Source of the DNA: Terriglobales bacterium
GTDB lineage: Bacteria > Acidobacteriota > Terriglobia > Terriglobales > Acidobacteriaceae
Assembly (NCBI GenBank): GCA_024281115.1
Contig: JAMXLI010000278.1
Location: 1 to 34,497 of the forward strand
Length of the DNA: 34,497 nt
Direction: 5' to 3'
Positions 1-9,352 of the stretch are shown here, piece by piece. The translations under genes were made by a program, and so were the position numbers. The notes beneath the pieces are model-generated. The model was given only the letters and a program-made list of their open reading frames with translations. It was not told the DNA's origin and made no database searches. Numbering within the stretch: position 1 is the first letter of the stretch; each line of letters opens with the position of its first letter.

Positions 1-504
1 TTTGAATACGTCACGGCCAACCGCGTGATGTTGAGCTACGAACTGCCCCTCAACGAGATTGTGCTCGACTTCTATGACCGGCTGAAGTCCGTTTCCCGCG
101 GCTACGCCTCCCTGGACTACCACCTGGCAGGGTACTGGGAGTCGCCCATGGTCAAGCTCGACATCCTCGTGGCCGGCGACCCTGTGGACGCGCTCTCCAC
201 CATCGTTCACCGCGACTTAGCCTACGAGCGCGGCCGGGCCCTGGCCGCCAAGATGAAGGAACTTATCCCCCGGCAGATGTTCGAAGTGGCTATCCAGGCC
301 TCCGTGGGCGCAAAAATTATCGCCCGCGAAACCGTGCCTGCCATGCGTAAGAACGTTTTAGCGAAATGCTATGGAGGCGACATCACGCGCAAGCGCAAAC
401 TGCTGGAGAAGCAGAAGGAAGGCAAGAAGCGCATGAAGCGCATCGGGCGCGTCGATATCCCACAGGAAGCCTTCCTGGCCGTGCTCCGGGTTACCGAAGA
501 GTAA
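1..504 (+). CDS. lepA: Elongation factor 4 (LepA), C-terminal fragment; 5' end outside window
   Basis: Frame is open from base 1 ([45 protein letters not shown]...). LepA C-terminal signature ...[41 protein letters not shown]. Confidence 0.95.
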   Translation, partial: FEYVTANRVMLSYELPLNEIVLDFYDRLKSVSRGYASLDYHLAGYWESPMVKLDILVAGDPVDALSTIVHRDLAYERGRALAAKMKELIPRQMFEVAIQASVGAKIIARETVPAMRKNVLAKCYGGDITRKRKLLEKQKEGKKRMKRIGRVDIPQEAFLAVLRVTEE

Positions 505-737
505 GCGCCGCCGGGGTGCCGGAGAAGCCGGGTTACCCCAGCGGTGCACAGCCGGAGCTGGGTGTTTCCTTGTAACAAGCTTTACATATGTGCAAAAGTG
601 CCGGATCGGGGATGGTTTCACCCCGCGTCCCGTGTTAACCAGATGGGCAGCAGAGCTTTCCAGCTAAGGCCAACCAAACAGACATCTTAGAGTGCCCCAT
701 CTGCGCTGCAATCTGCCCCGCAAAACGCACCCGGCAG

Positions 738-761
738 GCCGCCCGAAAAGGGGCGGCTTTT
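738..761 (+). terminator. Intrinsic terminator-like hairpin downstream of lepA
   Basis: GCCGCCC-gaaaag-GGGCGGC perfect 7-bp stem followed by TTTT on the + strand. Confidence 0.6.
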
Positions 762-817
762 CCTTCCACAAACTTTTCCACAGTGTGACCCGGGGGCACG
801 GCAGCGTCTGCCGAAAG

Positions 818-2185
818 CTAAATCCAATCAGCACGGTCCAGGGTTTCAAAGCGGGTTGAAGACTTCAGGAAGGCAAGCTGGACAGTATCCGTGGGCCCGT
901 TACGCTGCTTGGCAATAATGAGCTTGGCCTTGCCTTGGAGGTCTGGATTTTCATGGTCATACACCTCCGGGCGGTAGATGAAGGCCACCACGTCGGCGTC
1001 CTGTTCAATGGCGCCGGACTCCCTCAGGTCGGAGAGCTTGGGCTCATTGTCCTTGCCGCCGCGGTTCTCCGGGGCGCGGCTCAATTGCGAAAGCGCGATG
1101 ACAGGCAATTGCAGCTCCTTGGCCAGCCCTTTCAGGCCCCGTGAGATGGCCGAAACCTCTTGCGTGCGGTTCTCAAACTTGCGTCCGCCCAGCCCGCTGG
1201 CCGACATGAGCTGCAGGTAGTCCACCACGATCAGGTCCAACCGCCCCTGGGTCTGCTTCAGGCGCCGCGATTTGGCGCGCATTTCCGTTAATGAGATCCC
1301 GGGGGTGTCGTCGATAAAAATAGGAGCATCGCTCAGTTCGCCGAGCGCCCCGGTCAGCTTGCCGAAATCCTCCTTGCCCAGGAAGCCCGTCCGCATCTTG
1401 TGCGAATCCACGCGGGCTTGCGAGCACAGCAGCCGCAGCAGCAGCGACTCGCGCGACATTTCCAGCGAAAAAATTCCCACCACCTTTTTGTCCATCACCG
1501 CCGCGTTCTGCGCGATGTTGAGTGCAAAGGCGGTTTTGCCCATGGAAGGGCGCGCCGCCAGGATCACCAGGTCGGAGGGCTGCAGCCCGCTGGTGAGATC
1601 GTCGAAATCCTTGTAGTGCGTCTCCAGTCCGGTAATCCGTTGGCCGCGCTCGTAGAGCGCGTCGATGGAGCCGAAGGATTCCTTAACGATCTCCTTGACA
1701 TCCACGAAGCCGCGGCCCATGCGGTTTTCCGAAAGCTGAAAAATGGCCGATTCGGCGGCATCGAGGATTTCCTCGGCCGGGTCCGCCTGCTCGGCGGCGC
1801 GGGCGATGGCGGAGCTGGCAGTGTGAATCAGGCCGCGCAGCAGCGCCTTGTCGCGGACGATCCTGACGTAGTTCTCGATTGTGGGGCGGCGCGGCAGGCC
1901 GTCCGTGAGGGAGGAGATGTAGGCCACCCCGCCCACCGCTTCCACCTCGCGGCGGCGCGCCAGCTCCTCGGACAGGGTGATGATGTCAATCTGCTTGGCC
2001 GTCTCCGAGAGCTCGCACATGCGCGCGTAGATGCGGCGGTGTGCGTCCAGCGAGAAATCCTCGGCGCGCAGAGATTCTGCCGCCTGGTTGAAGGCAGAGT
2101 TGTCGAGTAGAACAGCGCCGAGAATAGCGCGCTCGGCGTCTACGCTGGCAGGAAGAGAATCAAGCGTGGGATCCGTGGTCGCCAA
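818..2185 (-). CDS. dnaB: Replicative DNA helicase DnaB
   Basis: 455 aa. DnaB N-terminal domain (PASVDAERAILGAVLLDNSAF), Walker A ARPSMGKTAFALNIA, Walker B LIVVDYLQLM, C-terminal LRESGAIEQDADVVAFIYRPE. Confidence 0.97.
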   Translation of the reverse strand: MATTDPTLDSLPASVDAERAILGAVLLDNSAFNQAAESLRAEDFSLDAHRRIYARMCELSETAKQIDIITLSEELARRREVEAVGGVAYISSLTDGLPRRPTIENYVRIVRDKALLRGLIHTASSAIARAAEQADPAEEILDAAESAIFQLSENRMGRGFVDVKEIVKESFGSIDALYERGQRITGLETHYKDFDDLTSGLQPSDLVILAARPSMGKTAFALNIAQNAAVMDKKVVGIFSLEMSRESLLLRLLCSQARVDSHKMRTGFLGKEDFGKLTGALGELSDAPIFIDDTPGISLTEMRAKSRRLKQTQGRLDLIVVDYLQLMSASGLGGRKFENRTQEVSAISRGLKGLAKELQLPVIALSQLSRAPENRGGKDNEPKLSDLRESGAIEQDADVVAFIYRPEVYDHENPDLQGKAKLIIAKQRNGPTDTVQLAFLKSSTRFETLDRADWI

Positions 2186-2409
2186 AGGGTCAACTCAAAA
2201 GGGTGAAAGTTGGGTGAGTGTACTCGCTAAACCCGCCCACGTGTGCTGTGAATCGAACCTCATGGTTTGAGGAAAAAAACGTCGCAAACGGAAGCTGCCG
2301 CCGACTCGCGCGCCTCGACGTGAAGTTCGAACCGGCAGCAACGCCAGCCTGATTGTGGAGCGAACAAATAGCGAAAGTCAATAGCGGCGGTAATCCGGCC
2401 GGACCGCCC

Positions 2410-2447
2410 AAAAAAAAATATGGCCCGGGCCAGCCACCCGGGCCATA
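2410..2447 (-). terminator. Strong minus-strand Rho-independent terminator
   Basis: Perfect 11-bp stem TATGGCCCGGG (2419-2429) / CCCGGGCCATA (2437-2447) with 7-nt loop. Followed on the minus strand by a run of 9 U (A9 at 2410-2418 on +). Confidence 0.85.
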
Positions 2448-2912
2448 CGTTTGACGGAGGCTGCTCTGATGCTGCGCCGCCGGCGTGGCCGTCACCGCGC
2501 CGCTCGCGCGTGTATCCTGCCGAGTCCGTTGTGCGGCCGCTTGCGCGGCCACCCTGCTTCCGTCGCCAGTCACGATGACCGCCGGCGGGAGCCCGGCTGC
2601 GGGTTACCAGCCCGCAGATCGCAGAACGACAGTTCTAGTTCTGCCCAGTGCAGAACTGTTCGGAGCCGCAACGCCCGGGCCCTTAACGGACCCACCGGTC
2701 ATTCAACCCTCGAGAATCACCGGGAACCGCCGTCTTTGTTTGCGACACTCTGCAGGACCCTCAGAACATCTCGCGTCTGCATTGAGGGCACTTTGCGGCA
2801 AGCGCCGCCGGCAGGCAACGGGAAACTAGCGCGCAGGTGTGAACAAGCTGTGGGATTGTTCAGATTGCTGTGGAAACGCGCGGAAAACCCGGATCGGCAG
2901 CGCTGCCTCGGC

Positions 2913-5291
2913 TCAGAAGCGCAACAGGTACGACACTTTCACGAACAACTGCCGGCCGTCATTGAGGAAGCGGGCAGAACGCAGCAGTTGCGGCGGGTCC
3001 GCGGGATCGGGCAGCAGCGAACGATCCAGGTTGGCCACATCGCTGTTGTAGCCCACATAGACGGCGGTGCCGGGATGCACCAGGTAGGTGAACAGCACGT
3101 CGCCGTTGAAGCTCTTGGCGTGCTGCAGCGACGTCAAGGCGGTGTTGGTGAGGTTCGCGTTGTACTGCCCGATGACGCGCAGCGAAAACTGCCGTGTGAA
3201 CTGGTAGTTCCACTTGCTGCGCAGGATGTGGCTGTTGAACATGTTGAGGTCGGTGTGCACGTCGCGCAGCGAGGTGTACAGATACGTGTTCTCGACGGTG
3301 AGCCCGCGCAGCGCCCGCACCGTCACCCCCGCCTGCGCGAAGCGCGACTTTCCCAGCACCGGCGGCCCCACCGCCGGTTGATAGTTCGTATCCTGGCCGC
3401 GGTTGAACTCCAGGTTCAGAGCGATCAAGTTGAAGTAGCGGCTGGCGAAGGTGAAGCCCGTCTGGTAGTGCGGGTAGTCTTGGTCCGCGACCAGGGAAGA
3501 AAAGTCTACCGGGCGCAGGCGCTCATGTCCGTAGCTGCCATACAGGGAGAGATCGGTACGGCCAATGAACGCCCACTGGTAGCGCGCCGTGCTGGTGTAT
3601 TCGATGCGCCGGCCCTGGTGGTCCCAGATGTTGCGCGTGTACAGGCTGGGGCCGTGAAACAGTAAATGCTTGCCCTCGACGTAGAAGCGGCGCTGCAAGA
3701 AGTTGCTGAACCAGCGGATATCGGGCCGCTGGAAGAAGCCGGTCTTGGTCTCGAACCCCGGCGCGTTGTCTTGGTACAGCGAGTTGAACTCCAGGTTGCG
3801 GCTGCTGCGCTCCAGGTACAGGTGGTAGCCGGGCCCGGCGCTGTAGCTGCCGTCGTTCAACCGGGTCTGGCTGGTGACTGCCTGCCCATCCAATTGCCAG
3901 TTCGGGGTGAACTTCAGGTGGGTGTCGAAACCGCCCACGCGGTTCATGCTGGTAATGCAGGGATCCGTTTGGTCAATGCTGGAGGCCAGCGCGGTGTCGG
4001 CGCAGGTGGTATGCGCGGAAGTGTGCAGCTCGCGGTCGGTGTAAATAAAGCCGAAATTGCTGCCGTGCTGCCCGAACTCGCGGCTCACGCGGACCACGCC
4101 GAAGTAGGCGTGCCGCCCGAAGAGGGGATCGCCCGGAAGCACGCTCTCGCCCGGAGACTGGTCGTCGGCGAACAACGTGCCTAGCGACCATCGCCCCAGC
4201 TTTCCCGTCAAGCGCACGCCGTAAAGCGGATCCACAATGCGCCGCGTAAAAACCAGGTTGATGGGCGTTTTGAAGAAATTGGTGTTTTCCTGGAAGAAGG
4301 GACGCTTCTCCGGGAAGAACACCTCGAAACGCTGGTTGACCGTCACCTGCGGGTCGTCGGATTCCACCTGCCCGAAGTCCGGATTGATGGTGGCGTCGAG
4401 CACCAGGCTGTCTTTAATCACGGCCTTGGCATCCAGCCCGGCGTTGATGTCGGCGGGCTTGGAAACGAAGACGCCGTGGGCGGGATTGCGCAGGTCGAGA
4501 TCACGGGCTGACCGGAACGATGCGTAGGGAACAAACTGCAGGTTGCGTCCGGGGGAAATGCCTTCTATGCCCGACAGCGCGCCTTCCTGGGCAAGCAGCC
4601 CCTGCTTGTTGGGCGAGTTGCGCGGATAGAAAGAGTGCTCGCCGCCATTATGCTGGATGTCGCGCTCCAGGATGAAGCCCCAGTCCTGCATTCCGGCGGA
4701 GCGGGGGAAACGCAGCGACTTGAAGGGAATGGCGATGTAGCCGATCCAGCCCTGCGGAAAGATGCGGGTCTCGCTGTCCCATACCGTGTCCCACGACAAG
4801 TCGAAATCTGCGCCCTCCAGCATGGTGCCTTCCTGCTGAATGCCGAGAGGATTGATAAAGAAAAACACGCCGTGGCGCTGATCGTGAAATGTGTCGAGCC
4901 AGATGCCGATCTGGTCCTCATCGTTGATCTGCTCGCGGCGCACCATGTGCGAGCGCAAGGCGTCCATGCGCCGATCGAAGGCGAGCACCACCAGGTAAAG
5001 AGTGGTGCCGGTGTAGCCCAGGTAAGCCTCGGTGCGCTCGGAGATCGGCTGGCCGTCGTAGGGATCGCGCTGCCAAAAGCGGTCCACCTTCAACATGGTG
5101 TGGGCAATGGCAGCCGATGCCTGCATGCCGGCAAAGTCCGCGAGGGTAGGCGGGCGCGGCAGGCGCGGAATGCGCAGAGGCGAGAAATGGCTGGGCGCAG
5201 GCGTGGCGGGTTGCGAAGAATCGGCACCGCGGGTGCCGGCGTGCGCGGCGGCGCCGGCAAGCGCCAGCGCCGACAGCAGCATGCAGGCCAT
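2913..5291 (-). CDS. DUF5916-type protein: N-terminal carbohydrate-binding-like domain plus outer-membrane barrel-like C-terminus
   Basis: 792 aa with signal peptide-like start (MACMLLSALALAGAAAHA). Family-like motifs QINDEDQIGIWLDTFHDQRHGVFFFINPLGIQQEG, GWIGYIAIPFKSLRF, FGQVESDDPQVTVNQRFEVFFPEKRPFFQENTNFF. C-terminal F.VKVSYLLRF barrel end. Confidence 0.85.
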   Translation of the reverse strand: MACMLLSALALAGAAAHAGTRGADSSQPATPAPSHFSPLRIPRLPRPPTLADFAGMQASAAIAHTMLKVDRFWQRDPYDGQPISERTEAYLGYTGTTLYLVVLAFDRRMDALRSHMVRREQINDEDQIGIWLDTFHDQRHGVFFFINPLGIQQEGTMLEGADFDLSWDTVWDSETRIFPQGWIGYIAIPFKSLRFPRSAGMQDWGFILERDIQHNGGEHSFYPRNSPNKQGLLAQEGALSGIEGISPGRNLQFVPYASFRSARDLDLRNPAHGVFVSKPADINAGLDAKAVIKDSLVLDATINPDFGQVESDDPQVTVNQRFEVFFPEKRPFFQENTNFFKTPINLVFTRRIVDPLYGVRLTGKLGRWSLGTLFADDQSPGESVLPGDPLFGRHAYFGVVRVSREFGQHGSNFGFIYTDRELHTSAHTTCADTALASSIDQTDPCITSMNRVGGFDTHLKFTPNWQLDGQAVTSQTRLNDGSYSAGPGYHLYLERSSRNLEFNSLYQDNAPGFETKTGFFQRPDIRWFSNFLQRRFYVEGKHLLFHGPSLYTRNIWDHQGRRIEYTSTARYQWAFIGRTDLSLYGSYGHERLRPVDFSSLVADQDYPHYQTGFTFASRYFNLIALNLEFNRGQDTNYQPAVGPPVLGKSRFAQAGVTVRALRGLTVENTYLYTSLRDVHTDLNMFNSHILRSKWNYQFTRQFSLRVIGQYNANLTNTALTSLQHAKSFNGDVLFTYLVHPGTAVYVGYNSDVANLDRSLLPDPADPPQLLRSARFLNDGRQLFVKVSYLLRF

Positions 5292-5637
5292 GCGTGAGAG
5301 CTGTCGCCTCAGCCAGTTTCTCCTGTACTTCCTGGACCCTGCTTAGACGGCGCCGCGCCTGGTTGGAAAGCGAACACGCCGTGACCGGCATTCATGTAGC
5401 TCTCGCGCCAGTTTCAGCCGCGATCCGGCGATTGTATGGCGCGTTACGTTGAAGCCCCCTAATAGCCGCTGCGCGCCAAAAATGGTGCGAGGCGTCATTC
5501 TGGCGCAACCACCTGTGCATCAACCTAATAGACGCAATTGGGCGGTTGAAGTCTTTCACCTTTTCGTCCTCATAGTGAGGAGCCGGTCTTGCCTCTATAA
5601 CCAGAGCGGGTGTAAAACGTTGGTCCTCGGAGCGCTG

Positions 5638-6135
5638 ATGGCTTTGCGCAAAAAGGACCTGGGAGCGTCACCGGAACCCGCGCAGGAACCCGCTGCAAAT
5701 TGGGAGCCGTTCCGCGGCCTAGCGACGCGCGAGAACGCCGCCGCGCATTCTCGAACCATCATGCGCAACGCCGCGCTCTGGTTCTTGGTAGTAATTCTTG
5801 CCACCCTCGTCACCGTGATCACGGTGAAGTTGGGCCGGCGCATCCCTTCGCTGTACTCGAGCGCGCGTGCCGAAGTTGTGGCCCTCGCGTCGCGGTTCCA
5901 TTCCGAGCCGCCCGCCCAGCGGGTGGCCGATCCCGAGCCTCCGGCCCGGAGTCTACGTCGCGCGTCTCGGCATGCGGCCAGCCGTGCCCGGTTTGCGACA
6001 GCTTCTCGCGACCGCATGCCCCGTCCCTTCGACGCCTACCTGGTGGAAAACGGCCGCGAGGTGTTGATTGGCTCCATGGGGCAGGTCGTAATCGTAGACA
6101 TGACCACAGGCAACTTCTCCTGGGTCCGCAATTAG
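5638..6135 (+). CDS. Hypothetical protein with one predicted TM helix
   Basis: In-frame ATG at 5638 within ORF 5449..6135. TM segment NAALWFLVVILATLVTVITVKL, basic region, then a short folded C-terminus. Confidence 0.5.
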   Translation: MALRKKDLGASPEPAQEPAANWEPFRGLATRENAAAHSRTIMRNAALWFLVVILATLVTVITVKLGRRIPSLYSSARAEVVALASRFHSEPPAQRVADPEPPARSLRRASRHAASRARFATASRDRMPRPFDAYLVENGREVLIGSMGQVVIVDMTTGNFSWVRN

Positions 6136-6200
6136 GCGTGCCCCGCTCCAGCCCCGGTTTTGAGTGCGGCCCCCACGACTCCTCCGCGAGTGCCTCCGCC

Positions 6201-6740
6201 GTGAAGCAAAATTCCGCCCTCGTGGAGATTGCCAGCGCGCGCCTCAACCTGCGGCGATTCACGCCTGACGATCTTGCCGAGTTGTGCCGGTTGTTTTCCG
6301 ATCCCGCCGTCACGCGTCACTATGACGTGAACCTCGGCAGCATGGCCGAAGTCGAGGAGTATGCGCGGGCATGGCTGGACCGCAGGTTGCGAGCGTACGC
6401 CGACCACGGCCATGCGCTGTGGGCCGCGGAACTCAAGATGGGCGGAGCGTTCGTGGGCGCGGTCGGATTAACCGAGCAAACCGTGGAAGGCCGCGCGGAC
6501 ACCGAAATTGGTTACCACCTGAAAAGCGAGCACTGGGAACGGGGCCTCGCCACCGAGGCCGCTATCGCCTGCCGCGATTATGGGTTTGCGCGCCTGCAGC
6601 GTTCCCGGCTGATTTCGCTGATCGCTCCCGGCAATCATCCTTCGATGGCCGTGGCCCGCAGGGTGGGGATGTCGCGCGAGCGCGACGTAACCTGGCGCGG
6701 CCGCGCTTTCGTCCTGTTCTCGATGGCGTCCCCGCGCTAA
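6201..6740 (+). CDS. GNAT family N-acetyltransferase (RimJ/RimL-like)
   Basis: IASARLNLRRFTPDDLAELCRLFSDPAVTRHY...GAVGLTEQTVEGRADTEIGYHLKSEHWERGLATEAAIACRDYGF...NHPSMAVARRVGM. GTG start at 6201 is a guess; the annotated ORF extends upstream. Confidence 0.85.
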   Translation: MKQNSALVEIASARLNLRRFTPDDLAELCRLFSDPAVTRHYDVNLGSMAEVEEYARAWLDRRLRAYADHGHALWAAELKMGGAFVGAVGLTEQTVEGRADTEIGYHLKSEHWERGLATEAAIACRDYGFARLQRSRLISLIAPGNHPSMAVARRVGMSRERDVTWRGRAFVLFSMASPR

Positions 6741-6818
6741 GTCTCTGCGGTTCGGCCCCTCGTCCGCCGCGTCCCTCCCCCCGGCAACCTCGGTCCAGCG
6801 CACGGCGTCGTACCCAGA

Positions 6819-7187
6819 GTGGATCTCGCCGCGCTGGTCCCCGTCGTTGCTAATGTGCTGGTCATCGTTGGCCTGCTGCTCTATGCCTTCGGCCTGTTCG
6901 CCGAGTATCACTCGCGCGGGCGCTGGGCAAAAAATATCACTACCCTGGTGGCCAGTATCGGCATGATGGTGCTTGCCATCTCGCTGCTGCTGACGCCGGC
7001 CAATGCCCGCGTCATGCTGCGCGTCGCCCAAAGCGGGGTTTCGGAGGTCCTGATGTGGATCAGTAGCGGCCTGCTGCTGGCCGCCATCTCTGCCTATGGC
7101 GCCATCACCTACTGGAGGCCGCTGCGGCTCTGGCACGAGCGGCGTATCGCGCGTCACCTGAGCCGCGAACTGCCGCGCATCTATTGA
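6819..7187 (+). CDS. Small hypothetical membrane protein
   Basis: 122 aa, GTG start, three hydrophobic segments (VVANVLVIVGLLLYAFGLF; TTLVASIGMMVLAISLLL; SSGLLLAAISAYGAITY). Confidence 0.55.
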   Translation: MDLAALVPVVANVLVIVGLLLYAFGLFAEYHSRGRWAKNITTLVASIGMMVLAISLLLTPANARVMLRVAQSGVSEVLMWISSGLLLAAISAYGAITYWRPLRLWHERRIARHLSRELPRIY

Positions 7188-7339
7188 TCCCAGCTGTGGC
7201 CACGAAGTCGGGGCTGGCCCGAGTTTCCGGAATTTTGTCCGCCCCGGAAACATTCTGCCGTCGCGCCGGCATCCCACGTTAAAGGCAGCCGATCGTAGCT
7301 GCCGTGACTTGCGGCTGCCGCCGCCAGGAGACTTTTGTC

Positions 7340-7810
7340 GTGATCGGCGAAACGAATGCAAGTCGGGAAGGCAGCGTCTCTGCTGCCGTGGTGCAAATCG
7401 TCAACGAGGTGAAGGAATTCGCGCGAACCCGCTATCGCATGTTGCGCGAGGAGATGAAGGAGAACATGGCTACCTGGCGCCGCGTAGCCGTTCTGGGAGC
7501 GCTGGCCCTGGTGCTGCTGGTCACCACCTGGCTGCTGTTCTCGCTGGCCTTGGTGGCAGTAATCGCCGCCGCCTTCTATCCCAATCCCTACGCCTGGTTC
7601 TTGGGATTCATCATCATGACGGTGGTGTGGGGTACGGGCGCGGCCATCGTGGTGCTGCTCGCCCGGCACGAGATGAAGGCGCAAGCCATGTACCCGAAGC
7701 AGACGGTGGAAACCTTGAAGGAAGATCAGGTGTGGATACAGAACGAACTGGGGAACGATGCGCATGGGAACATCAACGACGTTGAGGATCACAGCGGCCG
7801 AGCAGCGTAA
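7340..7810 (+). CDS. Phage holin family protein (YqjE / Phage_holin_3_6-like membrane protein)
   Basis: GTG at 7340 preceded by AGGAG. Two TM helices (VAVLGALALVLLVTTWLLFSLALVAVIAAAF; WFLGFIIMTVVWGTGAAIVVLLA) with amphipathic flanks. Confidence 0.65.
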   Translation: MIGETNASREGSVSAAVVQIVNEVKEFARTRYRMLREEMKENMATWRRVAVLGALALVLLVTTWLLFSLALVAVIAAAFYPNPYAWFLGFIIMTVVWGTGAAIVVLLARHEMKAQAMYPKQTVETLKEDQVWIQNELGNDAHGNINDVEDHSGRAA

Positions 7811-7973
7811 GCGGCTGCACGACAGTGCCGAAGTTTTGAGGAACCGGGTGCGGCGGACGGCGCCCACGTACCTGGTGCGGGGCATTGTCGCCATTACCGC
7901 GCTGGTAGGACTGGTAGTTGGCTACAAGCTGATCTCCGGGCGGGGCCAGAAGAAATTGCGACGGCGCAGGTAG
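7758..7973 (+). CDS. Small TM protein overlapping the holin-like gene
   Basis: 71 aa with a single TM (LVRGIVAITALVGLVVGYKLI) and basic C-terminus. Overlaps the preceding gene by 53 nt in another frame. Confidence 0.5.
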   Translation: MRMGTSTTLRITAAEQRKRLHDSAEVLRNRVRRTAPTYLVRGIVAITALVGLVVGYKLISGRGQKKLRRRR

Positions 7974-8024
7974 ATTTCCGCTCCTCGCCGACCCGCCGCT
8001 GCAGCCGGCGGCCAGAACGTTTCC

Positions 8025-9089
8025 TTAGGCGGCGCCCGGATCCAGCCGTCGCGCGGGTTCCTGGTTGAACTCGCGTGCCGCCTCCCGACCCAGCTTCGTT
8101 AAGAAAGAGCGTGTCAACGCGGTCTCACTTTCCGCCCCGGGATGGCGCGCGGCGGCATCCCCCGGTTGGGGGAGCAGTCGGTTTACCCATCCGAGAAGGT
8201 CGGAAGTGAGTCCCGGCGCCAGCCCGTGCGCCAGCACGGCCAACTTGGCTTGCGGCGTAAGAACGATTTCCGCCTGCCCGCGCAATACGGCCGCCACGAT
8301 ACGGCGCGCGGCCCGGTTAGCGTTCATGGCGACGCCCGGTAGCGTCGCGCCCAGGCTGAACCAGGTGAATTCCTGGCGGTGATTCCCCTTGAAGTAGGCG
8401 TTCAGATGCGAACCGGTGCGCATCAGGCCAGGCACCGCGGTGGTCACGCGGATGTTGTAGCGCGCCAGCTCGGCGCGCAGTCCCTCGGAGAACCCGACGG
8501 CAGCAAACTTGGCGCAGCCGTACGGGACCAGGTGGGGAACAGCAATTTTCCCCCCGATGGAGGTGACGTTCCCAATGTGTCCTCCGCCGCGCCGAATCAT
8601 CTGCGGCAGCACGGCCAGGGTGGGATACACCATGCCCCAGAACATAACGTCCATGGCTTCGTGGTAGTCCACCAGGGTTTGCGAAGCTACGGGCCCCACC
8701 GCGATGATCCCGGCATTGTTAATGAGGACGTCAATGCCGCCGAACCGGGCGCTGGCCTCGTTCACCATGCGCACCACGTCCTCCTGCACGGTGACGTCGC
8801 AGGGGACGGCCAAGACTTCGGAGCCGCCGTCGGTCAACTCCGCGGCGGCGGCATCCAGTTCCCGCTCGTCGCGCGCGCACAGGACCAGTCGCGCTCCCTG
8901 CGCGGCAAATTCGCGTGCCATGGCTAGTCCCAGCCCGCGCGAGCCGCCGGTGATCAGAACCACCTTGCCGGCGGCGCTGGTCCGTGGACGCAGACGCGAA
9001 TACACCTCGTAGGCGGCCATCCCGGCGCCCACCCCCGCCGCTGCTATGCCCAAACCCGCCGCAGCGCCCAGCAAACCAGATCGCCGCAT
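8025..9089 (-). CDS. SDR family oxidoreductase with N-terminal hydrophobic segment
   Basis: TGGSRGLGLAMAREFA, NNAGI, YGCAKFA catalytic motifs. Start ATG at 9089 (MRRSGLLGAAAGLGIAAAGVGAG) chosen over the 9260 ORF start. Confidence 0.88.
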   Translation of the reverse strand: MRRSGLLGAAAGLGIAAAGVGAGMAAYEVYSRLRPRTSAAGKVVLITGGSRGLGLAMAREFAAQGARLVLCARDERELDAAAAELTDGGSEVLAVPCDVTVQEDVVRMVNEASARFGGIDVLINNAGIIAVGPVASQTLVDYHEAMDVMFWGMVYPTLAVLPQMIRRGGGHIGNVTSIGGKIAVPHLVPYGCAKFAAVGFSEGLRAELARYNIRVTTAVPGLMRTGSHLNAYFKGNHRQEFTWFSLGATLPGVAMNANRAARRIVAAVLRGQAEIVLTPQAKLAVLAHGLAPGLTSDLLGWVNRLLPQPGDAAARHPGAESETALTRSFLTKLGREAAREFNQEPARRLDPGAA

Positions 9090-9352
9090 GGTGCACCTTC
9101 TTCTATCGCAAATTGATATTTCTGAAGTGGTTGAGATGCGCTTGCCCGCCGGCGAGGATAGCTTCTCCCCGGTTTGTATTCCCAGGACGGCACCGGCATG
9201 AGCAGAAGTTTGCATCTTCGTCTCGCGCGCGGGAGTGGCACCTCGAAGAACCGACGGCATTTAGCAATGGATGGGGCTGGAAGCTAAATTGCGTGTTCGA
9301 ACGTCTTGCCCCTGGGTCCGCGCTCCCCGGACTCCAGGCTTTCGCAACCTTT

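Noticed and set aside
774-782. TTTTCCACA, a match to the DnaA box consensus near dnaB
   Set aside because: A single such 9-mer is expected about twice by chance in a window of this size; no cluster of boxes or AT-rich unwinding region, so no origin call.
2240-2285. tRNA T-arm-like string (GGTTCGATTC on the minus strand)
   Set aside because: No T-stem, anticodon arm or acceptor stem could be formed around it.
2451-4184. Plus-strand ORFs of 404 aa and 172 aa opposite the DUF5916 gene
   Set aside because: Antisense of a clear minus-strand gene; composition (Val/Ala/Gln/Arg-rich) typical of codon-periodicity shadows.
7975-8024. GC-rich inverted repeat CCGCCG...CGGCGG in the convergent gap
   Set aside because: No T-tract on either strand; too weak to call a terminator.
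8984-9352. N-terminal extension of the 1038-aa ORF
   Set aside because: It overlaps the divergent SDR start and reads as non-coding; the ATG at 9353 yields a proper signal peptide.
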